Assembly (NCBI GenBank): GCA_037954665.1
Contig: JBBMOL010000118.1
Coordinates: 1,054,001 to 1,118,000, forward strand
Reading direction: 5' to 3'
Source of the DNA: Laguncularia racemosa
Taxonomy: Eukaryota > Streptophyta > Magnoliopsida > Myrtales > Combretaceae
DNA length: 64,000 bases
The position numbers were made by a program, and so were the translations under genes. Positions within the stretch are counted from its first letter, which is position 1. Each line of letters starts with the position of its first letter. Shown one piece after another: positions 43,621-55,155 of the stretch. The notes under the pieces are model-generated. The model was not told the DNA's origin. It saw only the letters and a list, made by a program, of their open reading frames with translations, and did not search any database.

Positions 43621-44044
43621 TAGGTTTAAGGTTATTCGGTTAGGGATTCCATTCAAGTGGTTGGGGGTGTCAAGTCCATAGTCTAATGTGCTTCTAATAA
43701 TAAATACATCTATTTATTTTATCTTTAAAAGATCTAAATTACACCTTCCTAATCTATTTTAAGTCCAATTGGGTAGTTCAAGTGCTTAGATTTACTTCTA
43801 ACTTATCTAGGTCTAATTTTTTCATTAAGGTCTTATTCCCATCAGTTTGTTTACACATTTAAGGAGTTGAATTAAGTTGTTTTTCACTTCTAAGGGGAGC
43901 ACACATTAGGGTCTAAATCAAGAATATTTCTTATTAAGTTTAGGTCTTTGTTCCTACAACCACATATATGAACTTTAGGTTTGTGTTCCTAGGTTGCTAG
44001 ATTCAATCCTAAACACCATTTTAGCCTATTTGATACTAGAATGA
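43621..44044. other. Unassigned; expected first part of the Tekay-like left LTR is not recognisable
   Basis: If the left LTR were full length it would begin near 43370, but the sequence there does not match 62343 onward. The first ~700 bases have been lost, replaced or diverged beyond recognition. Confidence 0.35.
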
Positions 44045-44291
44045 GTTAGAAGGACAATTAGGGATTAGACTTATGGTAAAAGGAGAAGCAAAATTTGATG
44101 TAAGTCCCTTTAATAGTAGGTCATGTCCCCTAGGATTGGACTTATTATCCATTGTGTAAAACTCTTACGTACATAACCAAGCTATGGACCAATGGACAAT
44201 ACACTCTACTTACCTATCCATTTCTAATTTCATTTCCACCTATTATCCACGTGAAACCTCATTCCATTTTGAGGAATTACCAAAGAAAACT
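44045..44291 (+). repeat. Tekay-like left LTR, fragment 1
   Basis: Matches about 63050-63262, including CCAAGCTATGGACCAATGGA and TCCACCTATTATCCAC. Ends with AAACT, the target duplication of the next insertion. Confidence 0.8.
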
Positions 44292-45046
44292 TGATGCGAA
44301 CCCTAGGTTGAGATTGCCTTAGAATCCGATTGGATGGAAAAGTAGCCCTAGAATCGTCCTTGGAACCAAGAAACAACTTGACTCTAATTCAAATAATGAA
44401 TTAAAACCAAAGTTATAAGGAATTACGATCGCTACAAGTTACTTTGATTGGATTGGAGAGAGTTCTTGATGAAGAACATAAGGAGGTTTTCTTGAAAGAA
44501 AAATACATCAAAAGTCCCTAAGTTTTACGCCCTAGAAGTCCATTTATAGTCTACCGTCGAATGGGTAAAATACAAAAGAAATTACACTTCGGATCCAACG
44601 TAGGCCAGCACCTTAAGTCAACCTCAAAGCCGACGACCTACATTTAGGTCAGCCTTACAAGTCGGCGGCCTATATGGCCAAGGCTAACGGCCTATAATAC
44701 TAAGCCAGCATCACAAAGCCAATGACCTAAGTTCCAACACCGGCCTTCTTCCACTTCCAAGTGATCTTTAATATCTTATATGTAATGAAATCCTTGAAGC
44801 TCAAATTGTCTGTTTTGCTAAGGTTATTCCAAGTTTTGATCTTCATTATCAATAGTGGAGATGCTTGATAAATGGAAAATGATCTCTTCCTCTTTTGGCG
44901 TAATCATCCATAACGTTTGGTCCAGGTGATCTTAAATAAGTCCATTCAAAGCTTGCTCCATGCGTTTTGCTCTTACCCTTGTCATTGGTCCTCCAATTCC
45001 TTCCAATAGATCATAGGAAAGAGTTGGTGCAAGCTAATTCCCATCA
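44292..45046 (-). repeat. 3' LTR of the truncated element
   Basis: 755 bases, TGATGCGAACC to TTCCCATCA on the plus strand. Contains a GC-rich set of repeats of the GCCGGCGGCCTA type (44590-44750). Confidence 0.88.
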
Positions 45047-47349
45047 TTCCTTCCTTCTTCGAAAGGATTTTTCCTCAAATCACCTGCATCATATAAAGAT
45101 AAATCAGCAACATTAAAAGTAGCACTTACATTTCCATAGTTGCTGGGTAAATCAATCTTATAGGCATTATCATTTATCCTTTCTATCACTTGGTATGGCC
45201 CATCTCTTCTGGGTTGTAAATTAGATTTCCTTTGTTTGGGAAACCTTTCCTTACGAAAATGTACCCAAACCCAATCTCCAGGCTCAAAAACAACCTTAGT
45301 GCGCCCTTTATTAGCTTGTCTAGCATAATACTCATTCTTCTTGTCTGTATTGGTATAAACTTTGGCATGTAGATACTTTACAAAATCGGCCTTCTGTTTT
45401 CCATCAAAACTAACAATTTCATTAGAAAGCAAAGGTAATATATCTAAAGGAGTTAAGGGATTAAAACCATACATAATCTCAAATGGTGAATATGAAGTAG
45501 TAGAATGAACAATTCTATTGTATGCAAAGTAAATATGAGGTAGATAAATTTTCCATTGTTTTAAGTTCTTTTGAATGATAGCACACAACAATGTAGTAAG
45601 TGTCCTATTAGCTACTTTAGTTTGCTCATTGTTTGGGGATGTGCAATAATTGAAAACAAAATTTTAGTCCTTAATTTATTCCATAAGATATGCCAAAAAT
45701 GACTTAGGAACTTAACATTTCAATCACTTACTCTTGTTCTAGGTAATTCATGCAAACGTACTACTTCCTTAAAGAACAAATCAGTAATATGTGTTGCATC
45801 ATTGGTTTTAGAACATGTAATAGAGTGTGCCATCTTACTAAACCTATTAACAATAACAAATATGTTGTCCTTATCACTTTGAGTCATAGGTAACCCAACT
45901 AAAACGTCTATGGAAATATCAGTCCAAGGATGAATAGGTACAGGTAATGGTGTATAAAACCCATGTGGTCTTACTTTAGACTTTTCTTGTTTACAAGTTA
46001 TAAACTTATCACAAACAGATTACACATTATGTTTCATGTTAAGCCAATAAAAATGTTCATGCAGTATGTCTAAAGTCTTTCACACACCAAAATGTCCCAT
46101 TAGCCCTCCTTCGTGGGACTCTTTAACTAGCAATTCTTGCAAGGAACACATAGGCACATACGGTCTATTCCTTTTAAACAAGAATCCTTCATGCTTATAA
46201 TATTCCCCATATGCACATTTAGAATAGGCATTCCATGCTTAGCAGAAATCAGCATCATTAATATATAAATCTTTAATAAATTCAAAACCAAGTAATTTGG
46301 ATTGCAAGGAAGTGAGTAATACGTACCTTCTAGACAATTCATCAACAACAACATTTTCTTTCCCATTTTTGTATTTAATTACATAAGGAAAAGTTTCTAC
46401 AAATTCTAGCCACTTAGCATGTATTAAGCTTACCTTGGGATTTTAAAAACCTTAAGCTCTCATGGTCAGAATGAATGACAAACTCCTTAGGCCACAAATA
46501 GTGTTGTCATGTCTAAAGAGTTCATACTAAGGCATACAGCTCCTTGTCATAGGTAGGGTAATTCAATGTCACCCCACTAAGCTTTTCATTGAAGAAGGCA
46601 ATCGGTTTGGAATCCTGCATCAAAATAGCCCCTATTCCAATCCCCGATGCATCACAGTCAACCTCAAAAGCTTTGTCAAAGTTAGGAAGACACAATATAG
46701 GTGCATTAGTCAATTTGTCTTTCAAAGTATTGAAAGCTTTATCATGTACTTCTTCTCGCCTAAATACAACATTCTTTTTAACAAGCTCATTTAAAGGTGC
46801 AGCAATAGAACTAAAATCCCTTACAAACCTCCTATAGAAACTTGCTAAACCATGAAAACTTCTTACCTCACTTGCATTCTTAGGGGTAGGTTATTCCATA
46901 ATCGCCTTCACCTTATCTTCATCCACCTTTATTCCTTGTGAGCTTATGACAAATCCAAGAAAGACAATAGATTCCATACAAAAACCGCACTTCTGCAGGT
47001 TAACATATAATTTATTTTTCTTCAAAACACTCAAAATTGCCTGAAAATGTTTAACATAATTATCTAAATTTAAGCCGTACACTAAGATGTCATCAAAGTA
47101 AACTACAACAAATTTTCCAATGAAAGAATGCACAACATGATTCATTAGACTCATAAAGGTGTTAGGTGCATTAGTTAAGCTAAATGGCATGACTAACCAC
47201 TCATATAACATATATTTTGTCTTAAAAGCAATTTTCCATTCATCACCTTCTTTTATGCAAATTTGATGGTAACCACTTTCAAATCAATCTTTGAGAATAA
47301 ACATGAACCATACAACTCATCAAGCATATCTTCTAACCTGGGGATAGGC
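45034..47349 (-). pseudogene. pol of the truncated element: reverse transcriptase, RNase H, integrase
   Basis: Minus-strand reading starts at PIPRLEDMLDELYG (about 47349) and continues through reverse transcriptase with YFDDILVYG (about 47100-47075), the FHGLASFYRRFV block, RNase H (EVDCDASGIGIGAIL near 46680-46635) and integrase. The integrase C-terminal part is a clean 185-codon frame (45591-45034) ending NPFEEGRNDGN. It crosses the polypurine tract and stops just inside the LTR, without the longer LTR-encoded tail of the other CRM-like copies. Several stops occur in RNase H and the integrase core. Confidence 0.87.
45047..45060 (-). other. Polypurine tract of the truncated element
   Basis: GAAGAAGGAAGGAA on the minus strand, immediately before the 3' LTR. 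Confidence 0.8.
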
Positions 47350-47793
47350 CGACAACCTAAGCTGGCCTTAAAGCCAGCGGCCTACAATTAGGCCGACCTT
47401 GTAAGCCAGTGGCTTATATGGCTAAGGTTAGCGGCCTGTAATACTAAGTCGGCATCACAAAGTTGATAGCCTAAGTTCCAACACCGATGGCCTTCTTCCA
47501 CTTCTAAGAGATCTTCAATATCTTGTATGTAATGAAATTCCTGAAGCTCAAATTGTCTATTTTGCTAAGGTTATTCCAAGTTTTGATCTTCATTATCAAT
47601 TGTGGAGATGCTTGATAAATGAAAAACGATCTCTTCCTCTTGTGGCGTAACCATCCGTAACGCTTGGTCTAAGTGATCTTAAATAATTCCATTCAAAGCT
47701 TGCTCCATACATTTTGCTCTTGCCCTTATCATCGGTCCTCCAATTTCTTCCAATGGATCATAGGAAAGAGTTGGTGCAAGTTGATTCCCATCA
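47350..47793 (-). repeat. 5' LTR remnant of the truncated element
   Basis: Aligns with about 44600-45046. The part nearest the priming site is gone. Ends TTCCCATCA before AAACT. Confidence 0.85.
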
Positions 47794-47798
47794 AAACT

Positions 47799-48044
47799 CT
47801 CCTCAAAAGATAACAAAAAATACTCCCAAAAATCACATCACATTAACCATCCCTAACCGCAACTTTGCTTCCTTCATTACACACTCCCAACGTCTACCCA
47901 CTGATCAGACCTCTAACTACATCCAACCAAGCCCAATGTTTGGTATAATCTACATCAATCAAAAGGCCCTTTAAGGAGCTAAAGATCTAAGGAAGATCAG
48001 AGCCTAAGGTTATCCCAAGAGGAAGTACAAAGAGGAAGATCTAG
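47799..48044 (+). repeat. Tekay-like left LTR, fragment 2
   Basis: Matches about 63265-63510. Ends with TCTAG, the target duplication of CRM-like copy 2. Confidence 0.85.
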
Positions 48045-48895
48045 TGATGAGATCCATGATGAGAGTCAAGCTGGAAGAAGAAATGTGGATCCTCTTGAAG
48101 TGCCGCCTGGACCGATCACGAGAAATCAAGCGAAACGATTCAAGGAAGCACTTAACGGGTTGATAAAGGTTGTCCATGAAGCCGAAAAGGATTGGAGCAA
48201 TCATGAAGTTGGAACGGATTGGAACAACCATGGGAAGACCCTTGCTTTTATACAAGTTAAACCAGATACGGGTTGAAGAGGGCGTGTATGTTCAAGGCAC
48301 GACCGTGTAGGAATTCCAAGATTGCACAGAATCATACATGGCTAGATACACGGCTAAAAGGCATGGCCGTGTATGGAGTCAAGAAAATCCACAGAAAGAT
48401 ACACGCCTAGAAGTACACGGCCGTGTATCTCTTCAAGGCTGGCTCAAGGCCGCCAGCGTTCAATCCAACGCTGCCGGCCTTCATGGCTACACCGCCAGCC
48501 TTTATTGTTCTGTCTTATGTTTTTTACGCAACTTATCTAAATTACGTCATTTTGGACTTGTTTTACACGAATTGTAACCCTAGTATAAAAGCTCCTAGGG
48601 TTTAGAACAACTTAGAATTATTACATCTTTGAACATTAAACACTTTTGAGAGGCACCTCTCTTGGTTCTTCAAGAACTAACTAGAACTTATCGGATTGAT
48701 TTCCGTGGTGTTCATCCCGACTTATCAATCGGTCTTCCATCCCGATTGTGGCGTCTTCATTTTTATACCAAGGTTCTTGTCTCGCTTATAGACAACAGGT
48801 CGCGGTTTCCACTTTAGGTGTTTGGGCGTCTTAGGCAACGAATTTCCGAACGTATTGGTATTGGGTTTCGTCACAGGTTGGTGTGGTTCGTATCA
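48045..48895 (+). repeat. 5' LTR of CRM-like copy 2
   Basis: 851 bases, TGATGAGATCC to GTTCGTATCA. Includes CACGGCCGTG and decayed forms (48299-48427) and a GCCGGC-rich stretch (48440-48500). Confidence 0.93.
48584..48590 (+). promoter_or_regulatory. Probable LTR TATA box (CRM-like copy 2, 5' LTR)
   Basis: TATAAAA between AACCCTA and TAGGGTTT, as in copy 1. Confidence 0.6.
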
Positions 48896-48898
48896 ATT

Positions 48899-48910
48899 TG
48901 GTATCAGAGC
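48899..48910 (+). other. Primer-binding site, initiator tRNA(Met)
   Basis: TGGTATCAGAGC, exact, three bases after the LTR end. Confidence 0.92.
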
Positions 48911-49412
48911 TTAGGTTTGTCAAAACATTAAGTTCGGTTGAGGAAGGTAATATCAAAAACCCTAACTCCAATCGTTCATATCAATTATCGTATTCAATTT
49001 CGTAGTATTGATTGTTTTTTGATAGTGTAATATCACCTAGGAGATTGTTAAAAAAAAAGAGAGTAAAAAATCACGACAAAAAAAAAGAAGAGAAAAGAAA
49101 AGAAAAGAAAAACGTGATCAAAAGCAAAACAGAGACAAAAAAAAATTCGGATAAAAAAAATAGAAATAAAAAATAGAGGAAAATTTACGAACGCTAGAGT
49201 TGTTTTGAATTCTACGGAAGGAAATTGGTGTAGTTCGGGTTAGTTCCAAGAGAATTGAGAAGAGGAAATTGGCGAGTTGATATCATCATTATTTGTGAGA
49301 ATACACGAGTGACTGTGTGATATCGTCATTTGAGCGAAACACGTAAGGGAGTGTATCGTGAGGTTTAATTATATATATATTTGTGTTAGTACTAATCTTT
49401 TCTGCAGGAACT

Positions 49413-52400
49413 ATGTCGAGACAACATTCTCTTAAAGGTGAGAGGGGAAGGTTTGATGCTAGGTTAGTAATTGAGGCGTTGAGGGGAGAAATGAAGAGGA
49501 TGTTCCAAGAAGGAATGGAACAAATTCATGAGACGGTAGAGCAAAGACTAGAGCAATCCACAAACGTATTCCAAGGGCGTAAGAGGGAGAGTCGTTCTAG
49601 GAGAGTACCGAGGGGTGGAGATGAAATGACGGATGATGACTTTGATGAGCCTTCTGTTGGGAGTTATAGAGGTTATAGTGGTTGAAATAGAGGAACTAGA
49701 GATTAGGAAGATAGAGGAGATAGGAATAGAGAGGATGATCAATTGAGTAGCATAAAGATGAAGATTCCTCCTTTCCAAGGGAAGAATGATCTCGAGGCGT
49801 ACTTAGAGTGGGAGAAAAAGGTGGAGATGGTGTTTGATTGTCACAACTATAGTGGGAGAAAGAAAGTAAAACTTGCTGCCATTGAATTTTCGGATTATGC
49901 TATAGTGTGGTGGGACCAATTAATGTTGAATAGAAGGAGGAGTGGCGAGCCACCTATTGAGTCTTGGGAAGAGATGAAAAGAGTGATGAAGAAGCGGTTT
50001 GTACTTGCGTATTACTATCGTGAATTGCACAACAAGTTGCAAACTCTTAGGTAGGGAAGCCGGAGTGTAGATGAGTATTTCAAGGAGATGGAAGTCACTA
50101 TGATTAGGGCGAATGTAGAGGAGGATAGAGAGGCTACAATGGTTAGATTTCTTGCAGGGTTGAATAGAGAAATCCAAAATGTTGTTGAATTGCAGCATTA
50201 TGTAGAATTGGAGGATATGGTCCACATGGCTATAAAAGTTGAGAACTAGCACAAGAGGAGAGGTAGTCGTAATGCACGGTTGCAACAGGGTAATGGTTCA
50301 TCCATTTGGAAGAATAATCAATGGAAGAAGGAAGAAAAGCCTTTACCCACCAAACCAAAAGGGGAGCTGAGGCAAGCGGGTTCTACTCCTGGTAATCAAG
50401 GTAACCCTGAATCTTCTACTTCTAGAAATCGTGACATTAGATGTTTTAAATGTCAAGGTAGAGGCCATATTGCTAGTCAATGTCCAAATAGGCATGTGAT
50501 GATTTTGCGTGATGATGGAGAGTATGAGACTGAGGGGGATAGTGAAGAAGAGGATATGCCTCCATTAGAGGATGCTAGTGATGATGAAGAGCCTGCAATG
50601 GGAAGGCTAGTGGCAGTAGTGAAGAGAGCTTTGAATGTGCAGGTGAAGGAAGAAGAGGAGGTGTAAAGGGAGAATATATTTCATACTAGATGTTATCTAG
50701 GAGATCACATTTGTAGTTTGATTATTGATGGGGGAAGTTGCACCAATGTTGTGAGTAATTTTATTGTTGAGAGGCTGGGGCTTAAAACTGTTAGACACCC
50801 TAGTCCATATAAATTGTAATGGTTGAATGATAGTGGTGAGACTAAGGTGAGTAAGCAAGCCTTGATTGGGTTTCGCATTGGTAGGTATGAGGATGAGGTG
50901 TTATGTGATGTAGTGCCAATGCAAGCATGTCATGTGTTGTTAGGGAGGCCATGGCAATTTGATAGGAAGGTTGTTCATGATGGCTTTTCTAACAAGTATA
51001 CGCTTGTTCACCAAGGGAAAAGCTTTAATCTTAAACCTTTAACACCTAAGCAAGTGTATGAGGATCAGTTGCAGCTACAACAGTTGTTTGCAAAACACAA
51101 GGTGAGTGAAAAGCAGAGTGAGAGTGAGAGAGCAAAAGACATTGAGAAGAAAAAGGAATATAAAGGTCAAGATCAAAAGGAAAAAGAGAGAAAGGCTGGA
51201 AAGAGTGTGAGAGGCCAAGTTGAAGGGGGATCAACTTTGGTGGTGAGTGAAAAGGAGAGGGCAGCCTTGCAAAAGGAGAGTTGTGTGGCAAGAGCGAGTG
51301 TAGTAAGGAGAGCGTTAGTGATGAGGCAACCTATGTTGTTGCTGGTTTTTAAAGAAACATGTTTGACTACTAACAAATTATCTAACTCTTTGCCTAGTGT
51401 GGTTGTGTCTCTTGTGCAGGACTTTGAAGATGTCTTTCCTGAGGAGATTCCAAAGGGATTACCACCTATTCGTGGTATTGAGCACCAGATTTACCTTGTA
51501 CCCGGAGCATCGATTCCAAACAAGCCAGCTTATAGGAGTAATCCAGAGGAGACAAAGGAACTCCAAAGGCAGGTCGATGAATTAATGGAGAAGGGGTACG
51601 TGAGAGAAAGCATGAGTCCATGTGCAGTGCCTGTGATTTTGGTGCCTAAGAAGGATGGGACATGGAGAATGTGTGTTGACTACCGCGCCATCAACAACAT
51701 TACGGTAAAGTATTGTCATCCTATTCCTTGCTTAGATGACATGTTAGATGAGTTGCATGGGTCTAGTGTCTTTTCTAAAATTGATCTGAAAAGTGGATAT
51801 CACCAAATTAGAATGAAAGAAGGTGATGAATGGAAAACTACATTTAAGACAAAATATGGATTGTATGAGTGGTTAGTAATGCCTTTCGGTTTAACTAATG
51901 CACCTAGTACTTTTATGAGACTTATGAACCATGTTTTGAGGACTTTTATTGGAAAATTTGTGGTTGTCTATTTTGATGATGTTCTTATTTACAGCAAAAG
52001 TTTGGAAGATCATATGTCACACTTGAGGGATGTTTTAGAAGTGCTTCGAAAGGAACAATTATATGCTAACCTCAAGAAGTGCACTTTTTGCACAGACAAA
52101 CTTGTGTTTCTTGGTTTTGTTGTTAGTGCGCAGGGAATACAGGTTGATGAAGAAAAGGTTCGTGCGATCCAAGAATGGCCTAGTCCAACCAATGTAAGTA
52201 ATGTACGGAGTTTCCATGGACTAGCGAGCTTTTACAGGAGATTTGTGAAGGATTTCAGCACCATTGCAACACCACTTACTGAGGTAATTAAGAAGAACGT
52301 GGGGTTCAGCTGGGGAGAGCAACAAGAGAAGGCCTTTCAGATGCTTAAAAATAAGTTGACTCAGGCGCCGTTACTTGCTTTACCTAACTTTGCTAAAACG

Positions 52401-54254
52401 TTTGAAATTGAATGTGATGCTTCAGGATTAGGTATTGGAGCAGTGCTTATGCAGGAGAGAAGACCAATTGCATTCTTTAGCGAGAAGCTAAGTGGGGCAA
52501 CCTTGAATTACCCTACTTACGACAAGGAGCTATATGCATTAGTTCGAGCCTTGGAGACGTGGCAACACTACCTTTGGCCAAAAGAGTTCGTGATCCACAC
52601 TGATCATGAATCTTTGAAGCATTTGAAGGGGCAACACAAGCTGAAAAAAAGGCATGCTCGTTGGGTGGAGTTCATCGAAACATTTCCATATGTCATCCAC
52701 TACAAGCAAGGTAAAGAGAATGTAGTTGTTGATGCACTTTCTAGAAGGTATACTCTTATCTCTACTCTTAGTTCTAGACTTCTTGGTTTTGAGCACATTA
52801 AGGAGTTATATGCTGCTGATCGAGATTTTTGTTTGAAGTATGTGCAATGTGAGAAGAGTGGGCATGGAAAATTTTATAAACATGATGGATTCTTGTTTAG
52901 GGAGAGTAAACTGTGCATTCCAATTTGTTCTCTAAGAGAATTACTTGTGAGGGAGTCTCATGGAGGAGGTTTAATGGGACACTTTGGAGTAGCTAAAACA
53001 TTAGGGGTATTGCAGGAACACTTCTATTGGCTTCACATGAAACAAGATGTTGAGAGGATTTGTGAGTGATGTGTCACATGTAAGCAAGCGAAAATCTAGA
53101 GTCCAACCTCAAGGGCTTTATACCCCACTTCCCATTCCTCATGAGCCTTGGGTAGATATTTCTATGGATTTTGTGTTAGGATTACCCAGGTCTAGACATG
53201 GTCGGGATTCTGTTTTTGTAGTTGTTGATAGGTTTTCTAAAATGGCACATTTTATTCCTTGTAACAAAACGGATGATGCTTGTAATATTGCTAATTTATT
53301 CTTTAGGAAAGTGCGATTGCATGGTATGCCTAGAACAATTGTATCAGATAGGGATGTTAAGTTCTTAAGCTACTTTTGGAAGACTTTGTGGACTAAGTTA
53401 GGAACTAAGTTATTGTTTTCTACTACTTTTCATTCACAGACTGATGGTCAAACTGAGGTAGTGAATCGAACTTTATCTACTTTGTTGAGGGCTGTAATTA
53501 AAAGGAATATTAAAAGTTGGGAGGATTGTTTGCCGCATGTTGAATTTGCCTATAACCGTATAAAGCATTCTGCTACTAAATTTTCTCCTTTTGAAATTGT
53601 GTATGGTTTTAATCCACTAACTCTGGATTTATCACCTTTGCCTATTTCTGAGTATGTTAATTTAGATGGCAAGAAGAAGGCCGAATTTGTTCAATAGATC
53701 CATGAGAAGGCAAGGCTGAACATTAAACGACGAACAGAGCAGTATGTGAAACAAGCCAACAAGGGTCGTCGACAAGCTGTTTTTGAACCTGGAGATTGGG
53801 TTTGGGTTCACATGCACAAAGAGTGGTTTCCCGTGCAGCGTCGATCTAAACTACTTCCTAGAGGCGATGGACCATTTCAAGTTCTTGAGCGTATCAACGA
53901 CAATGCATATAAGATAGATTTGCCTGGTGAGTATCAAGTAAGTGCCACATTTAATGTTACTGATCTGAGTCCTTTTGATGTAGGTGACGATTTGAGGACA
54001 AATCCTTTTCAAGAGGAGGGAATGATGAGATCCATGATGAGAGTTAAGCCGGAAGAAGAAATGTGGATCCTCTTGAAGTGCCGCCTGGACCGATCACGAG
54101 AAATCAAGCAAAACGATTCAAGGAAGCACTTAACGGGTTGATAAAGGTTGTCCATGAAGCCGGAAAGGATTGGAGCAATCATGAAGTTGGAATGAATTGG
54201 AGCAACCATGGGAAGACCCTTGCTTTTATACAAGTTACACCAGACACAGGTTGA
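49413..54254 (+). pseudogene. CRM-like gag-pol polyprotein, copy 2
   Basis: Same domain order as copy 1: gag, zinc knuckle CFKCQGRGHIASQC near 50448, protease IIDGGS near 50724, reverse transcriptase with YFDD near 51969, RNase H, integrase. A 748-codon open stretch (50823-53069) covers protease end to integrase start. In-frame stops occur at 49683, 49704, 50052, 50247, 50664, 50817, 53067 and 53695. An extra A near 53090 shifts the frame. One G fewer in the polypurine tract puts the LTR-encoded tail (54063-54254, GPITRNQAKRFKEALNGL) out of frame. Two 3-base deletions in integrase keep frame. Confidence 0.92.
54011..54022 (+). other. Polypurine tract of CRM-like copy 2
   Basis: AAGAGGAGGGAA, one G shorter than in copy 1, directly before the 3' LTR. 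Confidence 0.9.
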
Positions 54255-54873
54255 AGAGGGCGTATATGTTCAAGGCACGACCGTATAGGAATTCCAAGAT
54301 TGCACAGAATCATACACGGCTAGATACACGGCTAAAAGGCACGGCCGTGTATGGAGTCAAGAAAATCCACAGAAAGATACACGCCTAGAAGTACACGACC
54401 GTGTATCTCTTCAAGGCCGGCTCAAGGCCGTCGGCCTTCAATCCAACGCCGCCGGCCTTCATGGCTATACCGCCAGCCTTTATTGTTCTGTCTTGTGTTT
54501 TTTACGCAACTTATCTAAACTACATCGTTTTGGACTTGTTTTACACGAATTGTAACCCTAGTATAAAAGCTCCTAGGGTTTAGAACAACTTAGAATTATT
54601 ACATCTTTGAACATTAAACACTTTTGAGAGGCACCTCTCTTGGTTCTTCAAGAACTAACTAGAACTTATCGGATTGATTTCCGTGGCGTTCATCCCGACT
54701 TATCAATCGGTCTTCCATCCCGATTGTGGCGTCTTCATTTTTATACCAAGGTTCTTGTCTCGCTTATAGACAACGGGTCGCGGTTTCCACTTTAGGTGTT
54801 TGGGCGTCTTAGGCAACGAATTTCCGAACGTATTGGTATTGGGTTTCGTCACGGGTTGGCGTGGTTCGTATCA
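54023..54873 (+). repeat. 3' LTR of CRM-like copy 2
   Basis: 851 bases, direct repeat of 48045-48895; TATA box at 54562-54568. Confidence 0.93.
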
Positions 54874-54878
54874 TCTAG

Positions 54879-55155
54879 GCACTCCAAATTGCATCAATGT
54901 ATAGGATTTCCTTCAATCTTGCTAGTAATTACTATTATTATTATTATTTTGTAATACTCCGATTTCCTCATATTAGAATAGAGTTATGTTGCTTTGATTT
55001 TTTAAGTTTACATGTATATTTGGAGTGTATTTAGCATTGGTAATAAGTTGAAAATGTAAACCGAATTTTAGGATGCAAAACCTTAGAGATTCACTTTCCA
55101 ATGTAGCTTGTATACTTAAGTTTTGGAAAAATATAAAGTGATATGAATTTTAGGT
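54879..55155 (+). repeat. Tekay-like left LTR, fragment 3
   Basis: Matches about 63505-63770 (CACTCCAAATTGCATCAATG, TTGGAGTGTATTTAGCATTG). Similarity then ends on both sides, so where the LTR stops is unclear. Confidence 0.75.

Larger units (their letters stand above)
44292..47793 (-). mobile_element. Truncated minus-strand CRM-like gypsy element
   Basis: 3502 bases with exact duplication AAACT (44287-44291, 47794-47798). On the minus strand: a remnant 5' LTR (47793 to about 47350), then pol starting inside reverse transcriptase, then polypurine tract and full 3' LTR (45046-44292). Priming site, gag, protease and the start of reverse transcriptase are deleted; the break is near 47345-47350. 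It is a different subfamily from the copies at 24202 and 48045. Confidence 0.9.
48045..54873 (+). mobile_element. CRM-like chromovirus, copy 2 (complete structure)
   Basis: 6829 bases: LTR 48045-48895, priming site 48899-48910, gag-pol 49413-54254, polypurine tract 54011-54022, LTR 54023-54873, duplication TCTAG exact (48040-48044, 54874-54878). The two LTRs are equal in length (851) and differ at about 14 positions in the first 330 bases by eye, nearly all transitions. It is a close relative of copy 1 in the coding region, with moderately diverged LTRs. Confidence 0.93.
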
